A stretch of 64,000 nucleotides of DNA from positions 27,383,825 through 27,447,824 of the forward strand of contig NC_035171.2 of assembly GCF_001659605.2 (NCBI RefSeq). The letters are read 5' to 3'. Position 1 is the stretch's first letter. Every line of letters begins with the position of its first letter. This document shows, piece after piece, positions 20,871-32,790 of this stretch. This DNA is from Manihot esculenta (taxonomy: Eukaryota; Streptophyta; Magnoliopsida; Malpighiales; Euphorbiaceae). The notes beneath the pieces were generated by a model. The model ran no database searches. It had not been told where the DNA came from and saw nothing but the letters and a program-made list of their open reading frames with translations. The translations under genes and the position numbers were made by a program.

Positions 20871-23800
20871 ATGAGAGGAACCCGTCGATCTGCACGATTG
20901 ACTGGAATACCACCTCAGGACGAGGGCATTGATGCCCGTCCTTCAACATTGCCTAGGGCAATGTCAAGTAGGTCCAACAGGGACCGAGCAGTGAGAGACC
21001 CTAGAAGGTCTTTAGATCTGGGAAGAAGCAGATCAGTCAGAGGAACAGTGCAGGGAGGTATGTCAGAGGATATGGGGGATCAGATGGATGTTGATCAAAG
21101 GAGGGATGGCAGTTTGGGCGTCAGTATGTCAGAAGAGGGTATGGGAGAATCCCAAGGAGGCACTCAGGCCTCGGGATTTGTTCAGCCACCTCACTATCCG
21201 CCCTACACCCAAAATCCCGGGTATTCGATGGGAGGTACATCGGATTACCCTAGTTTTAACCCTTATTCCACACAGATGCCATACCCACCATACTACCCAC
21301 CATATCCACAGTATCCAGTGTACCCACCTCCACCATACTATCCAAATCCAGCAAACCCTACCTCAGGGGATGCTGTACCTCCACCACCACCAGCACCTAC
21401 ATGCCCAGATACCCAGATACCTCAGCCTAGCTCATCTGGGGGAAGCAAGGCTAAAATGACAGATTACATGAAGTTGGGTGCTCCCCAGTTTGAGTCAGGT
21501 GATGACCCGTTTGTGTATTTGGAGAAGGTCAAGATGATCACAGAGGAGATCGGAGCTGATGATAGTAGAGCCATTCAGATGGCTGGTTTCACTTTGAAAT
21601 GCAAAAAGGCCCGTGAGTGGTTCAAAAACTATGTGAAGCCGAGGGTGGATAGCCTATCGTGGGAGGAGTTCGCTAATGAATTTGCAGGATGGGCTTTCCC
21701 TGATAGTTCAAGGGAATTGAAGATGATAGAATTCGAGCAGTTGAGGCAAACCGATGACATGAGTGTAGACGAGTATACTGACAGGTTTATGGAGTTGCTG
21801 CCTTTTGCTGGGCAAGACCTTAGCACAGACCAGAAGAAGTCGAGGAGGTATATCATGAAGCTCCATCCCAGGTATTCCTCCTTGGTACAGTCAGCGGATA
21901 GAGAGAGTTTTCACGCCATAGTAGACATGGCTAGGAGAATGGAGGCTAGTGCCATCGTTCAGGGGACAGTCAAACAGACAGTGGCACAAGCTTCTGGTTC
22001 TAAAACTCCGGGAGGGGGGAGGTTAGATCCCTCTACCTTGAGTGCAGCAGCTTCAGGCAGTAAGAGATGGGGTAAGCCCAAGGGTAAGAAGAATAAGTTC
22101 TGGAACAAGGTCAAGTCTAGTCTGGGGTTTGGCAGTGGTTCTAGTTCTGGGGCAGATAATGCAGCTTGTGCGAAGTGTGGTAGGCCACACAGGGGTTTAT
22201 GCCGGTATGGGACGACGACCTGCTACAGATGTGGGCAAGAGGGGCATATGTCATGGCAATGTCCTAAAGCAGTTCCTATGGCACAGACACAGCAGACAGC
22301 TTCAGGAAGTGTGGCACAGCCAGTAGCTCCAGCTGCTACACAGGCCAGTGGCAGAGGCAGAGGGAGAGGGTCAGCCTCTTCTTCAGCAGGGTTCAGAGGT
22401 GAGGGTCCGTCAGCTCCAGCCAGGATCTTCACCATGACGCAGCAGGAGGCTAACACATCCAACACCGTGGTGTCAGGTAAACTCATCATTGGGTGTTCTG
22501 ATGTGTATGCATTAATGGACCCGGGTGCATCTCACTCTTTTATTGCACCGAGAGCCGTTCAGAGGTTAGGATTGATGGTCTCTGAGTTAGAGTGTCCCCT
22601 ATGGGTCAGTGGACCCAAGTGTGACCCGTCAGTTGCAGAGTCAGTCTGCCAGTGTAGTCCAGTTTTTATAGAGGGAAGATGCTTGTCCGCCGACCTTGTG
22701 GTTCTAGATTTGACAGACTTTGACGTCATTCTAGGGATGGATTGGCTATCTACCCATGGTGCTACCTTGGACTGCAGGGACAAAGTAGTTAAGTTCAGAT
22801 GTCAGGATGGGTCAGAGGTCGTCTTCAGAGGAGACAATAGGGGTACACCTAGAGGTCTAATTTCAGCTCTTCAGGCTCGTAGGTTGCTTAGGAGGGGATG
22901 TCAGGGGTTTCTAGCTCATGTGCGGGAGTTGGATAGTCATGTTAGAGAGCCCGCCTCAGTGCCTGTGGTGAGTGAGTTCTTAGATGTTTTCCCAGACGAG
23001 CTGCCAGGGTTACCACCTGCTAGGGAGATAGAGTTCGAAATTGAGTTAATGCCTGGTACCAGACCGATCTCTATCCCTCCCTACAGGATGGCACCAGCCG
23101 AGATGAAAGAGTTAAAAGAACAGTTGCAGGAACTGGTAGACAAGGGTTTCATCCGACCGAGTACCTCACCTTGGGGTGCTCCAGTACTCTTTGTGAAGAA
23201 AAAGGATGGATCCCTCAGGCTTTGTATCGACTACAGGCAGTTGAACAAAGTCACCATCAAGAATAAGTACCCATTGCCAAGGATCGACGATCTATTTGAC
23301 CAGCTAGCAGGAGCGGGTTGTTTCTCCAAAATAGATCTGAGATCCGGGTACCATCAGTTGAGAATCAGAGAGGAGGACGTGCCAAAGACGGCCTTCAGGA
23401 CCAGATATGGGCACTATGAGTTCCTTGTAATGCCGTTTGGGTTAACCAACGCCCCTGCAGCATTCATGGACCTCATGAACAGAATATTCAGACCATACCT
23501 GGATCACTTCGTTATTGTCTTCATAGATGATATCCTAGTGTATTCCAGGAATGCAGAGGAGCATGCCCATCATCTGAGGATAGTTCTGCAGACCTTGAGG
23601 GAACATGGCTTGTACGCCAAGTTCTCCAAGTGTGAGTTCTGGTTGAGGAGCATCTCATTCTTGGGGCATATAGTGTCAGAGAATGGAATAGAGGTAGACC
23701 CCAAGAAAGTAGAGGCTGTGACTAACTGGCCCAGACCCACCTCAGTGACAGAGATCAGAAGTTTCTTGGGTTTGGCTGGTTATTACAGGAGGTTCGTACA

Positions 23801-25862
23801 GGACTTCTCCAAAATTGCAGCTCCTTTAACCAGATTGACCAGAAAGAATCAGAGGTTCGAGTGGACCGATCGATGTGAAGAAAGCTTTGAGGAGCTCAAG
23901 AAGAGGTTGACTTCAGCACCAGTGTTAGCTCTGCCAACCAGCAATGAGGACTTCACAGTATTCTGTGATGCATCCAGAGTAGGCTTGGGTTGTGTGTTGA
24001 TGCAGAATGGTAGGGTGATCGCTTATGCTTCTAGACAGCTAAAGAGGCATGAGATGAATTACCCCACACACGATCTGGAGATGGCAGCAGTTATCTTTGC
24101 CCTCAAGATGTGGAGGCATTACCTCTATGGGGTAAAATGTGAGATCTTCACAGATCATAAGAGCCTGCAGCACATCTTGAGTCAGAGGGATTTGAACTTG
24201 AGGCAGAGGAGATGGGTAGAACTGCTCAGTGACTATGATTGTAAGATACAGTACCATCCGGGTAAGGCTAATGTAGTAGCTGATGCCTTAAGCCGGAAAT
24301 CACTTGGCAGTCTATCCCACATCACGGCAGAGAGGAGACCGGTGGTGAAGGAATTTTATAAGCTCATTGAGGAGGGTCTACAGATGGAGTTGTCTGGTAC
24401 AGGTGCTTTGATTGCACAGATGAAAGTAACCCCCGTGTTTCTGGAGCAGGTGGCTCAGAAACAGCACGAGGACCCAGAGTTAGTGAAGATTGCCAGGACT
24501 GTTCAGTCAGGCAAAGATAGTGAGTTTAGATTCGATAATAAGGGGATCCTCCGCTATGGGAACAGACTATGTGTACCAGATGACATCGGGCTTAAAGGAG
24601 ACATTATGAGAGAGGCTCATAATGCAAGATACAGTGTTCACCCTGGAGCCACCAAGATGTATCAAGATCTGAAGAGGGTGTATTGGTGGCCAGCTATGAA
24701 GAGGGAAGTGGCACAATTCGTGTCAGCCTGCGAAATATGTCAGAGGGTGAAGCTGGAACATCAGAAGCCGGCTGGAATGCTTAACCCACTGCCGATTCCA
24801 GAATGGAAATGGGAGAACATAGCTATGGATTTTGTAGTGGGATTACCGGCAACATCCAACAGACTAGACTCCATATGGGTGATTGTGGACAGACTCACCA
24901 AATCTGCTCACTTCATTCCAGTTAGGAGCAACTACTCTGTGGATAAGTTAGCGCAGGTTTATGTGGATGAAGTCGTCAGACTACATGGGGTCCCGGTATC
25001 TATAGTGTCAGATAGAGGGCCCCAGTTCACCTCCAGGTTTTGGCGGAGTCTGCAGAGTGCTATGGGTACCAGGTTAGATTTCAGTACTGCCTTCCACCCC
25101 CAGACTGATGGACAGTCAGAGAGGACCATCCAGACCATAGAAGATATGCTCAGAATGTGTGTGCTAGATTTTGGCGGTTCTTGGAAGCAACATCTACCTT
25201 TGGTGGAGTTTGCCTACAATAACAGCTATCATGCTAGCATAGGGATGGCTCCATATGAAGCTTTGTATGGGAGGAAGTGCAGGTCACCCGTTTGCTGGGA
25301 AGAGGTTGGAGAGAGGTCCTTAGCAGGGCCTGAGCTAGTTGAGATCACCAGCAGGGTGGTGCCCATTATCAGAGAAAGGATAAAGACTGCCACCAGCAGG
25401 CAGAAAAGTTATGCAGACATCCGCAGGAAACAGGTAGAGTTTCAGGAGGGGGATCTAGTATTGCTCAAGGTGTCTCCGATGAAAGGGGTGGTTCGATTTG
25501 GTAAAAAGGGTAAGCTAGCTCCGCGGTACATTGGACCCTTTGAAGTCCTGCAAAGGATTGGGAATGTATCGTACAAGCTGGACTTGCCTGCTTCTATGGA
25601 AAGAATCCATCCGGTTTTCCATGTTTCCATGTTGAGGAAGTTCGTGTCAGATCCGGGCAAGGTTCTTAGCGAGCCTGATGTGGAGATCCAAGAGGATCTC
25701 ACTTATATTGAACAGCCAGTGCGGATTCTTGACACTCAGATCAGAAAGTTGAGGAACAAGGAAATCCCGATGGTGAAAGTCCTTTGGAACCACCACAATT
25801 TGGAAGAATGCACTTGGGAGACCCGGGAGTCCATGCTCCAGCAGTACCCCCACCTCTTCTAA
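20871..25862 (+). CDS. Tekay-1 gag-pol polyprotein (1,663 aa)
   Basis: One uninterrupted frame starting with [10 protein letters not shown], a start shared with the second copy. The order is: basic N-terminus, a Pro/Tyr-rich segment (about residues 100-165), retroviral-type gag (about 200-370), a CCHC knuckle [14 protein letters not shown] (about 450), protease (MDPGASHSF, about 549), reverse transcriptase (FVKKKDGS and [11 protein letters not shown], about 770; [10 protein letters not shown], about 885), RNase H (FCDAS, about 1027; TDHKSLQHI), and integrase. Integrase has an HHCC finger (HPGATKMY...CEIC, about 1253) and DDE residues in [16 protein letters not shown] and QSERTIQ. The tail with VKVLWNHH and ECTWE resembles the chromodomain of Tekay elements, thought to steer integration towards heterochromatin. 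Gag and pol share one frame. The protease has DPG where DTG or DSG is usual. Confidence 0.96.
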   Translation: MRGTRRSARLTGIPPQDEGIDARPSTLPRAMSSRSNRDRAVRDPRRSLDLGRSRSVRGTVQGGMSEDMGDQMDVDQRRDGSLGVSMSEEGMGESQGGTQASGFVQPPHYPPYTQNPGYSMGGTSDYPSFNPYSTQMPYPPYYPPYPQYPVYPPPPYYPNPANPTSGDAVPPPPPAPTCPDTQIPQPSSSGGSKAKMTDYMKLGAPQFESGDDPFVYLEKVKMITEEIGADDSRAIQMAGFTLKCKKAREWFKNYVKPRVDSLSWEEFANEFAGWAFPDSSRELKMIEFEQLRQTDDMSVDEYTDRFMELLPFAGQDLSTDQKKSRRYIMKLHPRYSSLVQSADRESFHAIVDMARRMEASAIVQGTVKQTVAQASGSKTPGGGRLDPSTLSAAASGSKRWGKPKGKKNKFWNKVKSSLGFGSGSSSGADNAACAKCGRPHRGLCRYGTTTCYRCGQEGHMSWQCPKAVPMAQTQQTASGSVAQPVAPAATQASGRGRGRGSASSSAGFRGEGPSAPARIFTMTQQEANTSNTVVSGKLIIGCSDVYALMDPGASHSFIAPRAVQRLGLMVSELECPLWVSGPKCDPSVAESVCQCSPVFIEGRCLSADLVVLDLTDFDVILGMDWLSTHGATLDCRDKVVKFRCQDGSEVVFRGDNRGTPRGLISALQARRLLRRGCQGFLAHVRELDSHVREPASVPVVSEFLDVFPDELPGLPPAREIEFEIELMPGTRPISIPPYRMAPAEMKELKEQLQELVDKGFIRPSTSPWGAPVLFVKKKDGSLRLCIDYRQLNKVTIKNKYPLPRIDDLFDQLAGAGCFSKIDLRSGYHQLRIREEDVPKTAFRTRYGHYEFLVMPFGLTNAPAAFMDLMNRIFRPYLDHFVIVFIDDILVYSRNAEEHAHHLRIVLQTLREHGLYAKFSKCEFWLRSISFLGHIVSENGIEVDPKKVEAVTNWPRPTSVTEIRSFLGLAGYYRRFVQDFSKIAAPLTRLTRKNQRFEWTDRCEESFEELKKRLTSAPVLALPTSNEDFTVFCDASRVGLGCVLMQNGRVIAYASRQLKRHEMNYPTHDLEMAAVIFALKMWRHYLYGVKCEIFTDHKSLQHILSQRDLNLRQRRWVELLSDYDCKIQYHPGKANVVADALSRKSLGSLSHITAERRPVVKEFYKLIEEGLQMELSGTGALIAQMKVTPVFLEQVAQKQHEDPELVKIARTVQSGKDSEFRFDNKGILRYGNRLCVPDDIGLKGDIMREAHNARYSVHPGATKMYQDLKRVYWWPAMKREVAQFVSACEICQRVKLEHQKPAGMLNPLPIPEWKWENIAMDFVVGLPATSNRLDSIWVIVDRLTKSAHFIPVRSNYSVDKLAQVYVDEVVRLHGVPVSIVSDRGPQFTSRFWRSLQSAMGTRLDFSTAFHPQTDGQSERTIQTIEDMLRMCVLDFGGSWKQHLPLVEFAYNNSYHASIGMAPYEALYGRKCRSPVCWEEVGERSLAGPELVEITSRVVPIIRERIKTATSRQKSYADIRRKQVEFQEGDLVLLKVSPMKGVVRFGKKGKLAPRYIGPFEVLQRIGNVSYKLDLPASMERIHPVFHVSMLRKFVSDPGKVLSEPDVEIQEDLTYIEQPVRILDTQIRKLRNKEIPMVKVLWNHHNLEECTWETRESMLQQYPHLF

Positions 25863-25957
25863 GGTTAGTTGAGATGTGTTCCATGTGCTATATGTGTGTA
25901 TGTTATGTTTATGATATGCATGTATTAGTTGAGGAACATTCGGGGACGAATGTTCTT

Positions 25958-25970
25958 AAGGGGGGGAGAA
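25958..25970 (+). other. Polypurine tract of Tekay-1
   Basis: AAGGGGGGGAGAA lies directly before the TGTAATACCC start of the 3' LTR, the expected plus-strand priming site. Confidence 0.9.
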
Positions 25971-28240
25971 TGTAATACCCGGCTAGACTCCGGTATCGGA
26001 ATTCCCACCGTCCGGTGGAATTTGGGTGTCGGAAACCTCTAGAAGGGTAAAAGCATGTTTTTATAAAATGTTTTCACGTATTTTAATGTTTTAAGTATGA
26101 TTTTAAATAAGTTTTTGCATGAAAATTCTTTAAGGAAAAACTCAGGTTCGGCCGCCGAAACTCACTTTCGGCCGCCGAACATGCATGGACTTTGGGAGGC
26201 ACGTTAGGCCCCCGAAAGTCTAAGTGAGGGAAGTACAGGTTCGGCCGCCGAACCTCATGTTCGGCCGCCGAACATTGCATGGATGCGGAGGCACATTCGG
26301 CCCCCGAACGTGGCCTGGCCAGCCACTATAAAAGGGTCCCCTTGGTCCGCACGGGCGAGCTTTTTCTCTCCCATTGTCGGCCCAGGGTGAGTCTCCACCG
26401 TTCCTCCCTCGATCTTGAGTGTTTCCTCTAGATCTTTCATGGTTTTAACAAGTTTAAAACTTTGTTTTGAAGATTTGTGAGCTTTGAACAAGTTTTGAGT
26501 GTTTGGAGGTTCAAAGAGCTTAATCTCTCCATCTCCAAGCTAGGATCGCTTTCCTCTCGTTTCTTCAAGAGGTAAGGGTCGATCTTGAACCCTTTTTATG
26601 TTTTAAACGAGTTTTAAGTAAGATCTATGGGTAGAATGCATGTTAGGGTTTATGTTAAACCTATGGGTTTTTGATGACCTTATGAACAATGTAGCTGGAT
26701 TGTGTGTGAATGAAGTGTTGTAGATGGGGTATATGCATGTTTGAGACCCCTAGGAACTTGTATGTGTGTTTTGGTTGAGAAATATGCATGATCTATGGTT
26801 TTGGGAGGCAGGAGGTTCATTTGAACCAAGTTTCTGCCGTTTGGCAGAAACCAGGTTCGGCAGCCGAAGGGAGTTTCGGCCGCCGAACCCCTCTTGTGAA
26901 GGCAGCTTTCGGCTGCCGAAGGTGCCCCCGAAAAGAGACTTTCGTCTCTGTCTGGCACTTTCGGCCGCCGAAGGTGCCGCCGAACCTAGCTGAGTTTCGT
27001 CTCTGTCCAGGACTTTCGGCCGCCGAAGGTGCCGCCGAAGGTGCCCTGTTCAGCCATTTCATGCATATTTTCTGTGATGTTTTCATGATGTTTTAGGGGG
27101 TTTTTGGGGGATATATTAGAGATATGTTTATATATGTTTGGTCCCTCATTGGAGTCCACCTGTGTAGGTTCGGACCCGAGGAACCGAGGACCCCAGCAGT
27201 GAGTGAGCTGCTTCAGTGTCTGGTCAGAGCTAACCAGAGGTGAGTGGAAACAAGCTTAATGTTTTAAATCAAGCCATTTAATGTTTTGAGCATGTTTCAT
27301 GCATCATGATGACATGTAATAGGCTGATTGCATTAGTTCACGAATATGTCGCATTGCATTTTATTTTGTGGTTGTGGGTGGATGCTGTATGATCCAATTA
27401 GTCCACGAGACTTTATATATGTTATGACAGGAAGACCAGGACCCCATGCTACGGCCTGGCACGAGGCTTTATATATGATATGACAGGAAGACCAGGACCC
27501 CATGCTACGGCCTGGCACGAGGCTTTATATATGATATGACAGGAAGACCAGGACCCCATGCTACGGCCTGGCACGAGACTTTATGTATGTTATGACAGGA
27601 AGACCAGGACCCCATGCTACGGCCTGGCACGAGACTATGTGGGACTAATTGGTGACAGGTTCACCCTTGATGTGGATTGTCTGTGATATGATGCATTTCA
27701 TGAAAGCATGAACTTTAATATAATGTTTTTAGTTTCTGCTCACTGGGCTCTTAGCTCACCCCTCTCCCCTAACCCCAGGTTTGCAGGTACGGGAGTGATA
27801 GAGAAGAAAAGAAGAGAAAAGTCATATGTATGTAATAGCTAGAGTATGTGGACATGACAAATGATAAGAATGTAATGTAATTATGTTATTGAGGATAGAG
27901 TTGTGCTTGACCATGGTATATGTTAATCCCTTGGTATGTACATGATCTTGTGTTTTGATATTGATGTAAACCAACTCACCATATGATGTATAGCCCTTGA
28001 GGCTTTGATGAAATCCCACAGAGGGATTAATGTTTATGTATATGATGAATATAGTGCATGCACAGGTTGAGTTTGGTGAATGAAGAAAAAGAAAAGTTTT
28101 TAATTCTTATGTATGTTTGTTGATCATGTATGGGATTAAACAGGAAAACAGGATGTATGTAGGCTTGCTACGGGTTCCGGCGGCCTTAAGCCGACCTGAA
28201 TCCTAGCGCCGGTAGCGGTCCGGATTTCCGGGGCGTTACA
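25971..28240 (+). repeat. Tekay-1 3' LTR
   Basis: 2,270 bp, colinear with 18349-20618. By eye I find two single-base transitions between the copies and no length change. It is followed by the second CTAGT target duplication at 28241-28245. Confidence 0.97.
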
Positions 28241-28245
28241 CTAGT

Positions 28246-29949
28246 TGCTTGATACTCACCTGCTTTTGGGAAACTTGTGCGATGCTGCTTGCTGATCACA
28301 CAGGGTTCACAAACGTACTTCACTGTTTCTATCTCCGGTAAACCTTTCACCATGCTTTCTTGTGCAAGCTTGCGTAATGCTTGATAGTTGAGGTGCCCGT
28401 AGCGAGCATGCCATAAGCAAGACTTTTCAGACAGCCTTGTCAGGTGGCACTCTGATTTTGCTTGTGTCATTCTCATCATGTAAAGCCGATTTTCCGCTCT
28501 CTGCACCTTGGCTATCAACCTGTCCTTTGCATCATATACTCTCAGAATCCCTGCTTTCACCACCACTTTTGCTCCTGATTCGTTGAGTTGACCAAGACTT
28601 ATAATATTGGATCTTAATCGAGGAATGTAATATACATTCGTTAGTTCAAAATGATCTCCATTCTTGCACTGAAACACTGAGGTGCCTCGGCCTTCTACCT
28701 TGACGACTGAGCCATCACCGAACCTGACATTCCCTTTGATTGATTCATCAAGATTGGTTAAGGCTAGCTTGTTACCAGTCATATGGTTGCTTGCCCCCGT
28801 ATCATAGTACCACATGGTCCCTTTTGTTTCTACACTTTCAAAGTCATGCAACTGTTCTTCATTCAGCAGTAGCTCTTTTTCTTTCTCTTCACCAATGTGA
28901 ATCAGCTCACTGGTTTCTAGCATCAACAACGTTGACTCCTCTTCGAATTGCTCCACTAAATGTGCTTCATTTTTTCCTTTTTTTTCAGCTTTGCAATCAG
29001 ATTGAAAATGGCCATATTCGTTGCAATTGTAACACCTGACCTTTTTAATGTCGAACTTCTGACGGTGTTGTCCTTCATCATCCTGACCTCGGCCTATTCC
29101 AGGAAGGCCACGACTCCTACCGCGACCTCCTTCTCTACCTCTGCCACGTCCTCTACCACGTCCATGTCCACGTCCCCGGCCTCTGTACATGTCCTGTGGG
29201 CGCTTCTCGTTGGATCTTGAGGACTCAGCTCGTGCTTTCCACTCTCCTTTAGTGAGTAGCACATATTCGTCTCCTCTGGAGTCGTAACTCCGCAACCTCT
29301 CCTCGTGAGCTTTGAGAGAACCAGTTACATCTTCAATTGTCTTAACAGACAAGTTCCCGAATTCCTCTATGGTTGAGGCAATCTGAAGGTACTTAGGGGA
29401 CACTGAACGTAGCATTTTCTTCACTACATACGTTTCATCAACCTTTTCACCAAGAGCTCGGAGCTTGTTGACAACTGTCGCAATCTTTCCGGTGAATTCA
29501 TCGACGGATTCACCATCCTCCATCTTCATGCTTTCGAGCTCCCATCTGAGAGCTTGTGCCCGTACTTCTTTGACCCTCTCTGCACCGAGGTTCATAACCT
29601 TGAGAGCGTCCCATGCCTCTTTAGCTGATTTCTTTACCCCCAACTGTAATAGGGTATCTTTGGTGATCCCTTGAAAGATTGCCGCCAATGCAATTCGATC
29701 TGAACGAGGATCAACTGGATCTTCTGACTCAACCACATCCCAAACGCCTTGAGCTTGCATATATACTTGCATCTTGATTGCCCAAGCCGCATAATTTGTC
29801 TTTGTTAGGAGCGGATACTGCAGAGAGACACCCCCTTCTCTTACGGGTGCTCTCACTACTGCTTCTGCCGTCTGACCACCATTGCCGCCGCTACCACTAC
29901 GGACAGCACTGGATGATGAAGCTTCGTGTCGTGGCATGTATTTGGGCAT
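28246..29949 (-). CDS. Copia-1 polyprotein, N-terminal part: gag, protease, pre-integrase
   Basis: The frame starts at ATG 29949, 28 bases inside the 5' LTR boundary (MPKYMPRHEAS). It contains a copia gag domain (YPLLTKTNYAAWAIKMQVY), an Arg/Gly-rich stretch, a CCHC knuckle (CYNCNEYGHFQSDC), the aspartic protease (WYYDTGASNHMTG, canonical DTG) and the GAG-pre-integrase zinc finger (WHARYGHLN...CEPCVISKQ). The chromovirus insertion at 28245 ends it. The frame runs a few codons into the chromovirus LTR in the present genome. Removing the insertion would join it in phase to 15823-18343. Confidence 0.93.
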
Positions 29950-29964
29950 AAACTAGGTCCCGGG

Positions 29965-29976
29965 CTCTGATACCAA
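29965..29976 (-). other. Primer-binding site of Copia-1
   Basis: The complement reads TGGTATCAGAGC, the standard initiator-Met tRNA site, one base from the inner end of the 5' LTR. This fixes the minus orientation. Confidence 0.93.
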
Positions 29977-29977
29977 G

Positions 29978-30396
29978 TGTAAACTGTGAAAAAAAATGTA
30001 AGGGATGCTGCAGATCTTAGGCTATGAAGATTCTGCCACCTTTTGAAGCTTCTGCTGTTTCTGGGAATTTTCTGCAGAATTTTGATGAAACAGAGGAAAG
30101 GAAATGGAACAGAGGAAAAGAAATTTATTCAGATTCCTTTTAAACCTTGACCGTGTATCTCCCTTACAATTTCATTGCCTTATTTATACTAAAACTAAAA
30201 ACTGAAAAAACAAGTTTTAATCCGAGCATCACGCCACGTTACGTAACTGTCGGATTGAATGAAGATAAGTGCTGACTAATTCAGAAAACTAAAACATGCA
30301 GAAACAGAAACAGATTCGGAAATGTGCAACGTGGGTGCAACGTGGAAACTAGTAACAGCTGGCTTAACAACCAGTATAACAAGCTTAATTTCTTCA
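29978..30396 (-). repeat. Copia-1 5' LTR
   Basis: 419 bp, identical to 15407-15825 by reading. TATAAATA on the minus strand at 30181-30188 is the likely promoter for the element. The outer end abuts the GTGCA target duplication. Confidence 0.97.
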
Positions 30397-30401
30397 GTGC
30401 A

Positions 30402-30528
30402 TAACATGGACTAGAAGAATCAAGAAGAATAAAATCTTTAAAGAATCTAAGCTAAACTTAAAATGGTGTCTTTTACAAGAATAATATAAATGTATAATAA
30501 TACGGTGCCATTTAATCAGGCTACGTAC
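30402..30528 (-). repeat. Presumed continuation of the Copia-2 LTR
   Basis: Sequence immediately beyond the GTGCA duplication. It must be the rest of whatever Copia-1 jumped into, namely the old copia LTR that starts at 15320. No clear outer LTR end can be read, so the limit at 30528 (start of the tandem repeat) is arbitrary. Confidence 0.4.
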
Positions 30529-30768
30529 TGTCCACAAAGTGGTTCGACCATTTGGTCGTTGGTCCAACCTGTTTATTTATCAGGTCGTCCCACTGATTGC
30601 TTGGTTGTTGGTCTGACTATTTACTTATCAGGTCGTCCCTCCTATTGCTTGGTCGTTGCTCAGATCATTTGCTTATCAGGTCATCCCACCGATTGTTTGA
30701 CTGTTGGTCTAACCATTTGGTTATCAGATTGTCCCATCGACTCCATTTGCTTGTTAGGTTGTCCCACC
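30529..30768. repeat. 48-bp tandem repeat, about five units
   Basis: Unit anchors TTATCAGGTCGTCCC fall at 30577, 30625, 30673 and 30721, exactly 48 bp apart. A diverged unit precedes them at 30529 and a shortened one follows at 30751. Because 48 is a multiple of three, a 94-codon frame (30490-30774) reads as a 16-residue repeat. It has no start context or homology I can name and is not called as a gene. Confidence 0.85.
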
Positions 30769-32159
30769 AACTAGTCATCAAGAGATCGTCCATTAAGTAG
30801 CCAGATTGTCGAGGTGTCTAGGTTTACACCTCGACTCATATCGTATTGTCTAATCGTCTGGACTAGGTCGTATCCTTCTCTTGGAACGATCATCTTGTTA
30901 TTCGCCTGACCACCTGGTCATCATTAGGTCAATTAGGTGGTCGTCTTGCTGAACAAATACTCGACCTTACTTCAGGTAAAAGCTTCAGGTAGTCGTCTTG
31001 CTGATCAAATGGTTGGTCTGGCGATCGCCTAACCGGATGATTGCGTCCTTCTACACATTGCCTGGCTGAATGATCATATCCTTCTACAACATGTAATTCA
31101 TAGAATATCTATCACCTGCATTTCCTATCAGTTCTCTAATTAGAGCTGTTTCACATCAGCCTTAGTTAAATTTTTAAATAAAAAATTATTTAAAATGATA
31201 AAACAAATTAGATAAATATAAAAATATTATAAAAAAATTATTAAATTAATCGTAATATTCATTTTGTAGGATAAAAAATATTTATACTCATACAAAAATT
31301 ACATTTTCAAAATTATTTTAAATTATTATATATTTTTATTATAAATTAATAATTTCTTGTATTTTTCATTAAAAAAATTGACACATATCTTTATTAGTCA
31401 TTTCACATATAAGAGTAACATTTACACAGTTTAATCAATTATAAATCTATTCAATTATAAATCTATATTCATTATTAACTATCAGTTATCAACCATCATT
31501 ATCAATTACATATAAAAACTAAACCAAACATGTCCCAAATAAGCTAGAGAAATGTGGGCATTAAAAAACGTGATCATGAAATCTGAATAACGAGTTTTTC
31601 GATGTAAAACGATCAACTTAGCATGGAGGAGGTATTTGGTCGATATTACAGAATTCCATGTTCAAATAAACTTAATTACATATGGCTACAAAGAAAGGAT
31701 TTAAACGAAGTGTAATGAATATGTGTTTTAGATGTACAACATAACTAATCTATCTCGATGTTAGTGATTAGATAATAAATAACTAAGTTAAAAATAGTAA
31801 AGAACTTGATTTTTAATTAATTTAATTTTTCAGTATTTTAAAGTAAACTAATAGTTTCACATTATATTTTTCTCTCTCTAAATACTTTTAGAGTGGTATG
31901 TAATTTTATTTTTAAATTATTTAAATAACGTCCTTTTAAATCACTTTCAGTAAATAAATTGTGATTATCCTCACTCTAATTTTCAATGAGAGATTTTTGT
32001 TTCCATTATCAAAATTGGTTATACTTAAACTTTATAATCCGCATTTTTCCTCTGTTTAGTCGAAAAAATTTATAATGCAATTATTGTATGTATAATGATT
32101 ATATTGTAATTATTTATTATGATAAATCTTATCTAGATATCACCGATATTAATAGTTAG
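30769..32159. other. Intergenic DNA, mixed composition
   Basis: To about 31090 the sequence keeps a GGTCGTC/CTGGTCG word bias like the preceding tandem repeat, probably its decayed continuation. After that it is AT-rich without coding features. Confidence 0.4.
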
Positions 32160-32790
32160 CACTTACCGTTGTTGCATAGAATAATTTTTCCCGAGAAAGG
32201 CAGGGCATCTTTAGACTGCTTTGAATTATCCACCCTCATCCCTAATTGGGTTGATCTTGTAGACAGTTTTGAGCCTTTTTCTATCCTGATCTAGGTCGAA
32301 TATGCTTACTTAAGAGGGTTTTCTTTTGGGATTCAGATTGGGTTATTGTTCTTTTGCTTGCTTGATAGGTTTTCAGTCAATGGTGTCCAGTCGCGGAGAC
32401 TTGTAGAAATCTAAGAGGTTGGAACCTTTAGCTTTCCTCTTTAGACAGTGACAATCGTAACCTTGGGGATTTTCAGAGGTGGTGAAACTAGAAAGAATTT
32501 TGAGGATTATTTTTCTAGGCCTTAGTTTGGTATGTACGCGGCAGTAGGTGAGATAGTCTTCTTATTTTCAAGCCTTTGTAAGGGAGCTTTGCATGGTTCT
32601 GACGATGGCAATGGTGCTGTGCAAAGTTATCTCGTCCTATAGGTAGCTCTAAGATTGATGTTTTTTACACTTTGAGCTTACTAGTTAGCAGAGCCTTTTT
32701 GTATGGATCTTATCTTGTAATTTTGTCCAATTGAGCTTTAAATACTATGGATTTGTAATTCGAGAAGAAGAAAAAAAAAAGTAGTATGCT
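32160..32790 (+). other. GC-richer segment ending in an A-rich tail, possible retroposon 3' end
   Basis: About 600 bp stand out from the AT-rich surroundings and end in GAAGAAGAAAAAAAAAAG (32763-32781). That form suggests the 3' end of a LINE or a processed copy. I found no reverse transcriptase, no frame and no flanking duplication, so identity is open. Confidence 0.25.

Larger units (their letters stand above)
18349..28240 (+). mobile_element. Tekay/Del-type chromovirus (Ty3/gypsy), full length, nested in Copia-1
   Basis: 9,892 bp with two 2,270-bp LTRs, a perfect 5-bp target duplication, primer site, purine tract and one long gag-pol frame. The LTR ends TGTAATACCC...GCGTTACA are short inverted repeats. 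Corresponding LTR positions are offset by exactly 7,622 throughout, so there is no indel between them. I find two transitions (near 19389/27011 and 19442/27064). The chromodomain-like tail and long LTRs fit the Tekay (Del) branch of chromoviruses. With an intact frame and nearly identical LTRs it looks recently transposed and possibly still competent, apart from the unusual protease motif noted for its ORF. Confidence 0.97.
15407..30396 (-). mobile_element. Young Ty1/copia retrotransposon (Copia-1), split by a nested gypsy element
   Basis: Both LTRs are 419 bp, run TG...CA and read identical. The target duplication GTGCA is perfect (15402-15406 and 30397-30401). Orientation is minus: the primer site lies next to the right LTR and the purine tract next to the left one. 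Without the nested chromovirus and its duplicated CTAGT the element is 5,093 bp, a normal copia size. The coding frame runs from 29949 to 15823 and stays in phase across the insertion (4,230 nt in total, 1,409 codons plus stop). The insertion at 28245/18344 separates the pre-integrase zinc finger from the integrase core, so the element is now disabled. LTR identity argues for very recent arrival. Confidence 0.97.

Noticed and set aside
28740..29220. Plus-strand frames at 28740-29039 and 28960-29220
   Set aside because: They are antisense shadows of the copia gag-protease frame, which has clear domain motifs.
30490..30774. 94-codon repetitive frame as a protein gene
   Set aside because: The frame is a consequence of the 48-bp period. 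There is no homology, no gene context and the units decay at the end. Kept only as a low-interest finding.
32160..32790. LINE 3' end
   Set aside because: Only the A-rich tail and the change in composition support it. No reverse transcriptase or flanking duplication was seen, so it is listed as unassigned.
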